From Caryophanales bacterium UBA6769 (GTDB lineage Bacteria > Bacillota > Bacilli > Bacillales > UBA6769), in contig DKGN01000028.1 of the NCBI GenBank assembly GCA_002453275.1, positions 1 through 11,143 on the forward strand: a DNA stretch of 11,143 nt, in the 5' to 3' direction. The notes beneath the pieces are model-generated. The model was not told the origin of the DNA. It did no database searches and worked only from the letters and a program-made list of their open reading frames with translations. Both the position numbers and the translations under genes were made by a program. This document shows positions 1-5,806 of the stretch, in pieces (position 1 is the stretch's first letter; each line of letters begins with the position of its first letter).

Positions 1-52
1 AAGAAGTTTCTACATAAAATAAGGCCTTTTTTGTCTTTGTTAAATACATCAT
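1..52 (-). CDS. Possible 5' end of an unidentified gene leaving the left edge
   Basis: On the minus strand two adjacent ATG codons (52-50 and 49-47) open a frame that stays free of stops to the window edge, reading MMYLTKTKKALFYVETS. An AGGGG sequence at 65-61 lies 8 bases before the first ATG, a usual ribosome-site distance in Bacillus. No family can be named from 17 residues. The gene would be in the same direction as ypmS and about 110 bases downstream of it. A 52-base open stretch can arise by chance, so the call rests mainly on the ribosome site. Confidence 0.33.
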   Translation of the reverse strand, partial: MMYLTKTKKALFYVETS

Positions 53-120
53 AGCAACTACCCCTGCATCTTTCTTCTAGCATGTCTATCTTGCCAAAAC
101 TTTTTCAGAATAAAATTTAC

Positions 121-133
121 ATGATTGAATCAT
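121..133. repeat. Short perfect palindrome ATGATT-G-AATCAT
   Basis: Two 6-base arms flank a single central G, downstream of the ypmS stop and upstream of the possible gene at the left edge. The one-base centre makes it a poor RNA hairpin, so a protein-binding site is more likely than a terminator. There is no T-run after it on either strand. It could be chance in A+T-rich DNA. Confidence 0.25.
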
Positions 134-164
134 AAGACGCTTTAAGGCATAATAAATGTACATG

Positions 165-758
165 CTATTGAGTTGGCTTTTCTTCAGAAATTGGTTCATA
201 GATTTCAAAAGAGATATCGTTATTCTTCAAATCGATCGTACGAACTTTTACGTGTAAATCTTCACCCACTTTAATTTTATTTAAATCGATATAGATAGAA
301 TCTTTATCTGGTTCAATGTTTACCCACTTCGGAAGGTCAGCACTCGTTCGAATGAATTTTAATACTTGTTTACTTGGAATGGGAAGTTCACCAATATAAA
401 AGCCATCTTGCCTTAACAAAAGATTGCCATCTTTTTGCACGACAGGTAGCAAGTGCATTCGAAAGTTTAGTTTTCTGCTGAACACCGTTACATATCCATG
501 AACATCCACAGTCTCATCTATATCAACTGTAAAATCGATTTGTTCGCGATTATATTTTAATTTTTCAAGTTGAGACTGAATAAGATAGTTTAATCGCTCT
601 TTTGATGTTTCTATGAAAAATATCGGTTCGCCATCTGGTTCTGGACCTGAAAACTGGCTCTCATCTACACTACCTTTTGAAAGCAAAAAGGCAATAGCAC
701 ATATAAACACAAATACGACAGTCGCAAAACTGAAGAATGCAACTTTCCAACGATTCAT
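165..758 (-). CDS. ypmS: YpmS-like DUF2140 membrane-anchored protein
   Basis: This 197-residue protein has a short positive N-terminus (MNRWK), one membrane helix at about residues 6-27, and an extracytoplasmic domain of about 165 residues ending in a hydrophilic tail. The start MNRWKVAFF, the TSKERLNYLIQSQL segment and the ordered beta-rich body match what I recall of Bacillus subtilis YpmS (187 residues, DUF2140). No biochemical function is established for that family as far as I know. No catalytic motif is visible. The ATG at 758 is preceded by a GGTGAGAGG ribosome site about 3-9 bases upstream. The gene is divergent from the small gene at 832, with 73 bases between the two starts. It is likely anchored in the membrane with its body outside the cell. 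The family call is from sequence resemblance. Confidence 0.75.
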   Translation of the reverse strand: MNRWKVAFFSFATVVFVFICAIAFLLSKGSVDESQFSGPEPDGEPIFFIETSKERLNYLIQSQLEKLKYNREQIDFTVDIDETVDVHGYVTVFSRKLNFRMHLLPVVQKDGNLLLRQDGFYIGELPIPSKQVLKFIRTSADLPKWVNIEPDKDSIYIDLNKIKVGEDLHVKVRTIDLKNNDISFEIYEPISEEKPTQ

Positions 759-782
759 AGCCTCTCACCTACAATTTTTCTT

Positions 783-804
783 AACTAGTAACAGTTCGCT
801 AGTT
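783..804. promoter_or_regulatory. Inverted repeat between divergent genes, possible operator
   Basis: AACTAG (783-788) and CTAGTT (799-804) are exact reverse complements separated by 10 bases. They lie in the 73-base gap between the divergent starts of ypmS and the small membrane-protein gene. A TACAAT that could be a plus-strand -10 box lies at 770-775, but I see no good -35 for it. The position suits an operator acting on one or both genes. A 6-base repeat is short, so chance is possible. Confidence 0.25.
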
Positions 805-831
805 GCACTTGCTTTTAGGGGGTTACAACTT

Positions 832-1017
832 ATGAGTTTTTTTACAATTTTTATTTTATTTGCAATTTGTATGCTTTTTCTCTTTAATTCAATGACAAAT
901 GCACTCTGCCTCAACAGAGAAATACCTGAAGAGCGCCAACCTAAGGTTTTTCGCTGGATTAACATTTTAATCACCATTTTACTTATCTCTTCCTATGTTG
1001 AAGTAGTATTTACTTAA
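832..1017 (+). CDS. Small two-helix membrane protein, family unknown
   Basis: The 61-residue product has two hydrophobic segments, about residues 2-22 and 42-60. A charged linker (CLNREIPEERQPKVFRW) lies between them, so both ends probably face the same side of the membrane. The frame stays open upstream to an ATG at 613, but that longer reading runs antisense into ypmS. The ATG at 832 has a clear AGGGGG ribosome site about 9 bases before it and fits the divergent layout, so I chose 832. A terminator hairpin follows 40 bases after the stop. I do not recognise the family. The position just before prsA might suggest an envelope role, but nothing in the sequence shows it. Confidence 0.62.
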   Translation: MSFFTIFILFAICMLFLFNSMTNALCLNREIPEERQPKVFRWINILITILLISSYVEVVFT

Positions 1018-1056
1018 AGGCAACAAACTGTGCATATTCTTATGTTACATTATAGT

Positions 1057-1084
1057 AGAGTGATCCAAATGTATCACTCTTTTT
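1057..1084 (+). terminator. Rho-independent terminator of the small membrane-protein gene
   Basis: AGAGTGAT (1057-1064) pairs exactly with ATCACTCT (1073-1080) around an 8-base loop, followed by TTTT. It lies 40 bases past the stop at 1017 and before the prsA promoter region, so it should insulate prsA from the upstream gene. Confidence 0.7.
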
Positions 1085-1147
1085 CATTTTACATATCATG
1101 TAATTTTTTTCACATTTTATAAAAACATGCTTTTGAAATCGTTCCTG

Positions 1148-1156
1148 TGCTATACT
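1148..1156 (+). promoter_or_regulatory. Probable extended -10 promoter of prsA
   Basis: TGcTATACT reads as a TGn extension plus a -10 box matching TATAAT at five of six bases. It lies 38 bases before the prsA ATG. A TTGAAA at 1133-1138 is too close (12 bases) to serve as its -35, but could pair with TATGAC at 1157-1162 at an 18-base spacing. I prefer the extended -10, which depends less on a -35. This is a SigA-type call by eye. Confidence 0.45.
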
Positions 1157-1193
1157 TATGACTATGTAAATTTAAGATGTAGGGGTGTGACAA

Positions 1194-2120
1194 ATGAAAA
1201 AATTTTTTATAACAATTGCTACATCAGTCTTACTTTTTACTTTAGCAGCTTGTGGGGGCAGTAATGAAGCCGTCATTGAAACTGGTGCTGGTAATGTAAC
1301 GAAAGAAGAACTTTATGAGGCAATGAAATCACAATACGGAGATACTACCGTACAGCAACTCGTTGAAAAGAAGCTACTAGAAAAGAAATACAAAGTTTCA
1401 GATGAAGAAGTTGCGGAAGAGCTTGAAAAAGTGAAAGAACCTTTTGAATCAGACGAACAATTTGAAATGGCGTTAGCCCAAAGTGGCTTTGAAACTGAAG
1501 ACCAATTAAAGGATGAAATTCGTTTCAATCTGCTTAGACAAAAAGCAGTTACTGATGGTATAGAGGTAACGGATGAAAAACTTAAAGAGTTTTATGAGGA
1601 AAACAAAGACCTCTTCGTTGAAGTCGAAGCTCGCCATATTTTAGTCGAGGATGAAGACAAAGCGAAGGAAGTTATCGCGAAGCTTGATAAAGGTGAAAAG
1701 TTCGAGGAGCTTGTTAAAGAGTACTCAATTGACACTGCAAGCGTTCCTGAAGGTGGAAGCGTAGGCCCAGTCACACCAGAATCTCAGCTCGTTCCAGAAT
1801 TTATTGAAGCAACATTAAAATTAAAAGATGGTGAAGTAAGTAAACCAGTTCAATCTCAGCATGGTTATCACATCATAAAAGCGGACAAGCGTACTGAGAA
1901 AACTTTGAAAGACAATCGTGATGATGTAGAGAATATTTATTTAGAACAAAATGCAAGGCCATATGAAGAAGTTCGAAATGAGCTCTTAAAAGACGCAAAG
2001 ATTAAAGTAAAGGATAAACAGTTCAAGGAGCTTTTCGAAGTAGAAGAACCTGAAGATAATCCAGAAGAACCAGCACCTGAGCCAGAGCCAGAGCCAGAGC
2101 CAGAGCTTGAGGATAAATAA
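1194..2120 (+). CDS. prsA: PrsA foldase lipoprotein (parvulin-type peptidyl-prolyl isomerase)
   Basis: PrsA is the membrane-anchored foldase that helps exported proteins fold on the outer face of the membrane in Gram-positive bacteria. This 308-residue copy has a lipoprotein signal peptide with lipobox LAAC, so Cys20 is the predicted lipidated first residue. A helical, acidic N-terminal region covers about 25-140. A parvulin domain spans about 144-230, with the typical ARHIL start (His148), the EGGSVGPV loop and the QHGYHIIK end (His223, His226). A helical C-terminal region follows, then a tail from about residue 284 that is almost only Glu and Pro, ending in EPEPEPEPELEDK. The tail is coded partly by a tandem hexamer and is probably disordered. 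The mature protein is strongly acidic, which would suit an alkaline exterior. The ATG is preceded by AGGGG 8 bases upstream. It is convergent with yhaL. The identification is firm. Confidence 0.96.
   Translation: MKKFFITIATSVLLFTLAACGGSNEAVIETGAGNVTKEELYEAMKSQYGDTTVQQLVEKKLLEKKYKVSDEEVAEELEKVKEPFESDEQFEMALAQSGFETEDQLKDEIRFNLLRQKAVTDGIEVTDEKLKEFYEENKDLFVEVEARHILVEDEDKAKEVIAKLDKGEKFEELVKEYSIDTASVPEGGSVGPVTPESQLVPEFIEATLKLKDGEVSKPVQSQHGYHIIKADKRTEKTLKDNRDDVENIYLEQNARPYEEVRNELLKDAKIKVKDKQFKELFEVEEPEDNPEEPAPEPEPEPEPELEDK
2079..2106 (+). repeat. In-frame GAGCCA tandem repeat coding (Glu-Pro)n in PrsA
   Basis: Four perfect copies of GAGCCA run from 2079 to 2102, and a fifth partial unit (GAGC) continues to 2106. 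Each copy codes Glu-Pro, residues 296-303 of PrsA. The unit length is a multiple of three, so gain or loss of copies would keep the reading frame. Confidence 0.9.
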
Positions 2121-2125
2121 ATATT

Positions 2126-2168
2126 AAAAACCATAGTAAATTGAAATTAAATTTGCTATGGTTTTTTT
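2126..2168. terminator. Bidirectional terminator between convergent prsA and yhaL
   Basis: AAAAACCATAG (2126-2136) pairs with CTATGGTTTTT (2156-2166), and the stem continues inward through TAAATT against AATTTG with one G-T pair. The A-run on the left and the T-run on the right (to 2168) give a U-tract in both directions. It lies 6 bases after the prsA stop and about 37 bases after the yhaL stop, so one hairpin can serve both genes. Confidence 0.85.
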
Positions 2169-2204
2169 GTCCACTTTTTCTATATTCAAGTAAAATAGTA
2201 ACGC

Positions 2205-2471
2205 TTAGTGAACTTCTTTTCTTCTTTGTCGTTCCTCTTCCATTCGTTCCAAAAAGATTTTCCCTTCTCGTTCGATATGCTCTTCATCAGCACGTTTATC
2301 TTCTAGGACACCTTCGATAACCTTATAGCCACTAAACACAATTCCCGCCATGATAAAATATCCCCAAGCAGGCACTGTCATTAGAAAGTTAGCAATTCCA
2401 CTTATCCAGCCCATCATATGAAAAAAGAAATAGAAAACGACGACGACAAAAAACAACCAAACTGCACGCAT
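2205..2471 (-). CDS. yhaL: YhaL-family small membrane protein (sporulation-associated)
   Basis: The 88-residue product has a hydrophobic N-terminus (about 4-18), a second membrane helix (about 33-52, WGYFIMAGIVFSGYKVI) and a charged cytoplasmic tail. The tail contains ADEEHIEREGKIFLERMEEE, the stretch that identifies the YhaL family known from Bacillus subtilis, where I recall about 70 residues and a link to sporulation. The frame stays open to a TTG at 2492. However, a GGAGGGG ribosome site (2482-2476) sits inside that extension and fits the ATG at 2471, so I chose 2471. Even so the protein is longer at its N-terminus than I remember for the family, with an extra hydrophobic stretch. It converges on prsA, as expected for this locus. 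Its molecular role is unknown. Confidence 0.85.
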   Translation of the reverse strand: MRAVWLFFVVVVFYFFFHMMGWISGIANFLMTVPAWGYFIMAGIVFSGYKVIEGVLEDKRADEEHIEREGKIFLERMEEERQRRKEVH

Positions 2472-2722
2472 GTTACCCCTCCATCTAATCAAACTCGTGT
2501 ATTGTTAAAAGGACCATACCATTCTCCAAAACGATCATTCTACTATTTTCCTAGTAGGATGAACATTAAATAGAAGACAGGCCGTCTTGTTATACACTTA
2601 TGAGGGCAGCATGCAGTTTAGAACTATTATTAACTATTCGCTTGCCAATTGAACGATACCCGGTAGCCCCGTCGTTGCAGAATACTTCACTAGTTAAACT
2701 TTTCTATTTTCATAGTCATGAT
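2472..2722. other. Intergenic stretch between yhaM and yhaL with hairpins, no supported gene
   Basis: This 251-base stretch carries the yhaL ribosome site at its left end and no coding region I can support. It contains an imperfect inverted repeat at 2535-2562 (CATTCTACTA against TAGTAGGATG plus one outer pair) and a short hairpin at 2574-2588 (AAGAC, 5-base loop, GTCTT). Neither has a clean T-run on the minus strand, so the end of the yhaM transcript is unclear. A minus-strand open stretch of 37 codons (2703-2593, between in-frame stops) reads like protein, with EVFCNDGATGYRSIGKR in it. It has no start codon or ribosome site. It could be a remnant of a gene or of a dispersed repeat. Confidence 0.5.
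2535..2562. repeat. Imperfect inverted repeat upstream of yhaL
   Basis: An 11-base arm (2535-2545) faces a matching arm (2552-2562) across a 6-base loop, with one mismatch that becomes a G-T pair in plus-strand RNA. On the minus strand the following bases are ATCGTTTTGG, only a weak U-tract. It could be a poor terminator for the cssRS-yhaM transcript or a binding site before yhaL. Confidence 0.4.
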
Positions 2723-3661
2723 TTAGAAGTTCGGTTTATAGAAGGAGCGATTATCAAGCGCGAAGACTCTTTCCGTAAATTCTCCTTCGTCAACGGTTTC
2801 TAATGCTCGATCAAGCATGTTCATTTTCGCATCGATGTTATCGATATAATGAAGGATTTCTGCCTCTTTAATTAACGGTGGCTTCGGACTTCCCCATTCT
2901 GCTTTCCCGTGGTGGCTCAAGACGAGATGCTGGAGAATCGTTACCTCTTCACCATCAATGCCCAAATCTTTCGCTGCTTCTGCAATCTCACTCATGACAA
3001 TCGAAATATGTCCAAGCAAAATTCCTTCAGTCGTATAACTTGCGGCAACTGCGCCTGAGAGCTCAGTTACTTTGCCTAAATCATGCAAAATCACTCCTGC
3101 ATAAAGCAAGTCTGTGTCTAATGAAGGATAGAGATCTGCAATTGCATGTGCTAGTTTCAACATAGAAACTACATGATAAGCGAGACCTGATACGTATTCG
3201 TGATGATTTTTAGTTGCTGCTGGGTATTGCAAAAACGCTTTGTGATGTTTATTAAGCAAGTAACGCGTGATTCGTTGGATCTTCGGATTTTCCATTTTGA
3301 ACACATATTGAGTAATGATTTCCATCATTTCCTCTTGTGACAAAGGAGCGGTTTCCAAAAAGTCTTCAACGTGTACATTATCGGATTCCGACGTTAACCG
3401 AATTGCAAAGATCTTTAATTGATTACGCCCTCTGTAGTTCATAACTTCGCCAGTGACTTTCACGATTGCACTTGCGATATACTGCTCCTCATCTTCTTTC
3501 TTACAATCCCATAATTTCGCTTCAATATTTCCCGTTTTATCTTGAAAAATCAACGTTAAATATGGTTTTCCTGCTTGTGTAATTCCTTTAGTAACTGACT
3601 TTATTAATAAATACAACTCAAGTGAATCCCCTACTCGGTGGTGAACTAAATCTTTTTTCAC
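2723..3661 (-). CDS. yhaM: 3'-5' exoribonuclease YhaM (OB-fold plus HD domain)
   Basis: YhaM is a cytoplasmic 3'-5' exonuclease that trims RNA and can act on single-stranded DNA in Firmicutes. The 312-residue protein matches the family length (about 314 in Bacillus subtilis). An OB-fold nucleic-acid binding region covers about 12-95, including FQDKTGNIEAKLWDC. An HD metal-binding domain covers about 153-283, with His163, the ILHDLGK motif (His193-Asp194), and later histidines in GHIS and LSHHGKAEWGSP. The C-terminus RVFALDNRSFYKPNF is complete. The start is a GTG at 3661 with a strong GGGGAGGAAA ribosome site just upstream. It begins 26 bases after the cssS stop, with no terminator between, so it is probably co-transcribed with cssRS. 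In Bacillus subtilis it normally follows yhaN, so this placement is unusual. Confidence 0.94.
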   Translation of the reverse strand: MKKDLVHHRVGDSLELYLLIKSVTKGITQAGKPYLTLIFQDKTGNIEAKLWDCKKEDEEQYIASAIVKVTGEVMNYRGRNQLKIFAIRLTSESDNVHVEDFLETAPLSQEEMMEIITQYVFKMENPKIQRITRYLLNKHHKAFLQYPAATKNHHEYVSGLAYHVVSMLKLAHAIADLYPSLDTDLLYAGVILHDLGKVTELSGAVAASYTTEGILLGHISIVMSEIAEAAKDLGIDGEEVTILQHLVLSHHGKAEWGSPKPPLIKEAEILHYIDNIDAKMNMLDRALETVDEGEFTERVFALDNRSFYKPNF

Positions 3662-3687
3662 TATATTTCCTCCCCGTCATATCATTA

Positions 3688-5049
3688 TCATTCTTCATTG
3701 CGAATGGTTACGAGAAATGCGACACCATCCTTTTTATTTTCAATAGCGACGTCACCGTTGTGCAACGAAGCAATTTTCTTTACAATTGCGAGACCAAGAC
3801 CAAATTTTCCATCCGAACCTTTCTGAAAGGGCTCAAACATCTGCTGGTGTTCTTCTTCTGGAATAGTACTTCCATTATTAAAAACGGAAATTAGCGTGCC
3901 ATCTTCTATTTTTTCTGCTGTTAAAACAATTTTGTCCTTTGCGTAGCGCATCGCATTTTGAACTAAGTTTTCTAACAAAATTTCTAGCTGTTCTCGCTCT
4001 CCTTTAACTTCAACCTCTTCGCCATCAATCACGATTGTCACGTCCTCACGATGAAAGTGGAACCGTTCTTCAATTTCATTCGCAAGCGTACCAAAACGAA
4101 TCGTCGAACGCTCTTCGTCAATTTCATGATCTTTCAATGCATCAAGCTTTGAATAATACAACATATCCCCAATTCGTCTTTCCATCCTCGTTGCCTCTTG
4201 TAAAATGACATCCATCGTTTCGTCTAAATTTTCCTTAGGCATGAGGCCATCTTTCACTGATTGTGCATAGCTGTTGATAATCATGATCGGTGTTTTTAAT
4301 TCATGTGACGCATGTTGAATGAACGTCTTTTGACCTTTATCATAATTAATTAGGTTTTGTCGCATTCGTTCAAACTGATTTGACAGCTTTTCAAACTCTT
4401 GACCGCCTTCCCACTTAAATGGCTCTTTCCAATTTCGCTTTGCTATTTGTTCAAATCGTTTGCCTAGCTCAATAAGCGGTGTCCGCAAATAACGAGTTAA
4501 CCATAACGCTGGAAATAGGCTAACTAAGCCAGCGATGATTAAAATAAAAAGCAAGCGATTCCATAATTCTTGGACCATTTGATTTCGGTACGTATCCCAC
4601 ATGTATGAAATTAAATAGGATTCATCATCATTCACTTGATGATCAATTTTTCTTATGACATAGAACAACGTCGCTTCTTCATACTTTAAATTGTACCGCA
4701 CGAGCTCGTGACGCTGACTATAAGCATTGTGAGCCATCTGATTAAATACTTGAGTCGGAATAGGGTCCCCTTGGTACGTTCCTTCTTGGTTAATAATTAA
4801 AGCATGTCCGACTGAACGGGCTGCTTCTCGTCGTTCAATAAAGTCCGTATTGCTTCTCTGCTCTGGAATAATGTTTTCAGACAAGGGATTGATTAGGCGT
4901 TTTTGTTCTTGATTAATAATTTGATACGTTTCTTCTGTCAGCGTCCCTTGAATCGATAGTGGATAAATAACGGCAATTAAAATCCCGAGTAGAAAAATAA
5001 GCGCAATAAACGAAAGCCAAATTCGCTGAGTTAAATTCGAATGATTCAT
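3688..5049 (-). CDS. cssS: Secretion-stress sensor histidine kinase CssS
   Basis: CssS is the membrane kinase that senses misfolded exported protein and passes phosphate to CssR, which switches on quality-control proteases such as HtrA and HtrB. This 453-residue protein (about 451 in Bacillus subtilis) has membrane helices at about 9-33 and 164-186 enclosing a sensor domain of about 130 residues outside the cell. HAMP follows at about 187-235. The phosphoacceptor site is FIQHASHELKTP with His249. The ATPase domain has an N-box (ENLVQNAMRYAKD, Asn365), a G1 box reading NNG instead of the usual DxG, EPFQKG, and the G2 box GLGLAIVK (about 417). The sensor part is diverged but keeps ISYMWDTYRNQM, near what I recall as LSYALDSYRDDL in the Bacillus subtilis protein. 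Its ATG overlaps the cssR stop by four bases (ATGA), so the two are translationally coupled. Confidence 0.88.
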   Translation of the reverse strand: MNHSNLTQRIWLSFIALIFLLGILIAVIYPLSIQGTLTEETYQIINQEQKRLINPLSENIIPEQRSNTDFIERREAARSVGHALIINQEGTYQGDPIPTQVFNQMAHNAYSQRHELVRYNLKYEEATLFYVIRKIDHQVNDDESYLISYMWDTYRNQMVQELWNRLLFILIIAGLVSLFPALWLTRYLRTPLIELGKRFEQIAKRNWKEPFKWEGGQEFEKLSNQFERMRQNLINYDKGQKTFIQHASHELKTPIMIINSYAQSVKDGLMPKENLDETMDVILQEATRMERRIGDMLYYSKLDALKDHEIDEERSTIRFGTLANEIEERFHFHREDVTIVIDGEEVEVKGEREQLEILLENLVQNAMRYAKDKIVLTAEKIEDGTLISVFNNGSTIPEEEHQQMFEPFQKGSDGKFGLGLAIVKKIASLHNGDVAIENKKDGVAFLVTIRNEE

Positions 5050-5711
5050 GAGCGAATGATCCGATACCCGAAGCCATAGACTGTTTCTAAATTCAGCCTT
5101 GGCATTTTTTTACGTATTCGCCGAATTACATCGTCAACAGCTCGTGTAGAACCAAAATAATCATCGCCCCAGACGTGATGCAAAATCGTCTCTCGTTTTA
5201 AAATTTCATTCAAATGTTCCGACAAAAGTAAAACAACATCCATTTCTTTCGTCGTTAATTCAATTCGTTCAGTGCCTTCCGTAATTTTCCGATTAATAAA
5301 GTCAATAACATACCCACAAACTTCGAGTGTTTTAGATAAGTCTTGTTCATAAAATAACTTTAATAATTTACGTGAACGAATAACTAGCTCCCTAGGTAAA
5401 AAAGGTTTCGCTAAGTAATCATCGCCACCGAGTTCAAGGCCAACGATGCGATCAAGATCTTGATCTCGTGCAGAAATAAAAATAACTGGTATATTTGAGG
5501 TGCTTTTAATTTTCTTTAAAATTTCATATCCGTCAATGCCTGGGAGCATAATATCTAAAATCCATAAATGACAAGGAGCATCCAATTGTTGGATAGCATC
5601 CTCTCCACTTGAGAACACATTAACTTCCCAGCCTTCTTTTTCTAAATAGGTTTTTAAGATGTTAGCTAAATTGACTTCATCTTCAACAAGATTAATACAA
5701 TATTGACTCAA
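5046..5711 (-). CDS. cssR: Secretion-stress response regulator CssR (OmpR family)
   Basis: This 221-residue regulator has a receiver domain (about 4-118) with acidic pocket Glu10-Asp11, phosphoacceptor Asp53 in LWILDIMLPG, Ser80 and Lys102. An OmpR-type winged-helix DNA-binding domain follows (about 130-220), ending in VWGDDYFGSTRAVDDVIRR and VYGFGYRIIRS. The segments CHLWILDIMLPG, VIFISARD, GLELGGDDY and KPFLPREL are close to CssR of Bacillus subtilis (225 residues), so I prefer CssR to a generic name. In that species CssR activates htrA, htrB and its own operon. The start is TTG at 5711. The only nearby ATG (5716-5714) is in another frame and stops after one codon. AAGGAGGG at 5727-5720 lies at a usable distance from the TTG. 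No clear promoter is visible in the 49 bases between the upstream terminator and the start. Confidence 0.88.
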   Translation of the reverse strand: MSQYCINLVEDEVNLANILKTYLEKEGWEVNVFSSGEDAIQQLDAPCHLWILDIMLPGIDGYEILKKIKSTSNIPVIFISARDQDLDRIVGLELGGDDYLAKPFLPRELVIRSRKLLKLFYEQDLSKTLEVCGYVIDFINRKITEGTERIELTTKEMDVVLLLSEHLNEILKRETILHHVWGDDYFGSTRAVDDVIRRIRKKMPRLNLETVYGFGYRIIRS

Positions 5712-5719
5712 TCCATTTT

Positions 5720-5727
5720 CCCTCCTT
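5720..5727 (-). promoter_or_regulatory. Ribosome site of cssR, deciding a TTG start
   Basis: AAGGAGGG on the minus strand is a near-perfect Shine-Dalgarno sequence. Its GGAGG core is 9 bases before the TTG at 5711 and about 4 bases before the out-of-frame ATG at 5716. That ATG begins a two-residue reading, ATG GAT, then TGA overlapping the TTG. The site therefore supports TTG as the cssR start and might also load ribosomes onto the mini-frame. Confidence 0.7.
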
Positions 5728-5760
5728 CAAAACGAAAACACTTCTATCTCCTATTCTAAT

Positions 5761-5792
5761 GCAAAAAACCTCCGATATGGAAGGTTTTTTGC
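5761..5792 (-). terminator. Terminator of the laccase gene
   Basis: GCAAAAAACCT (5761-5771) and AGGTTTTTTGC (5782-5792) are exact reverse complements, and CC (5772-5773) can pair with GG (5779-5780) with one bulged base. Read on the minus strand this is a GC-rich upper stem followed by six T, 14 bases after the laccase stop. It separates the yhaO-yhaN-laccase run from cssRS. Confidence 0.78.
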
Positions 5793-5806
5793 TTGCCTGC
5801 TTCAAA

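Noticed and set aside
613..831. Upstream extension of the small plus-strand gene to the ATG at 613
   Set aside because: The extension runs antisense through the 5' end of ypmS and reads like low-complexity shadow sequence. The ATG at 832 has a proper ribosome site.
765..977. Minus-strand 70-codon frame opposite the small membrane-protein gene
   Set aside because: It lies antisense to a better-supported gene, has no matching ribosome site and no recognisable content.
1133..1156. TTGAAA plus TATACT as a standard prsA promoter
   Set aside because: The spacing is only 12 bases, too short for a SigA promoter; the extended -10 reading is preferred.
1937..2134. Minus-strand frame rich in Ser-Gly repeats
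   Set aside because: The Ser-Gly run is the antisense reading of the GAGCCA repeat in prsA.
2472..2492. TTG start at 2492 for yhaL
   Set aside because: The strong GGAGGGG site lies inside the extension and correctly spaces the ATG at 2471.
2600..2803. Plus-strand 67-codon frame between yhaL and yhaM
   Set aside because: Its second half overlaps yhaM antisense, there is no ribosome site and the peptide matches nothing I know.
5761..5792. The strong inverted repeat as an insertion-sequence end or attachment site
   Set aside because: The A-run, GC stem and T-run just after the laccase stop are fully explained by an intrinsic terminator; no transposase or integrase is near.
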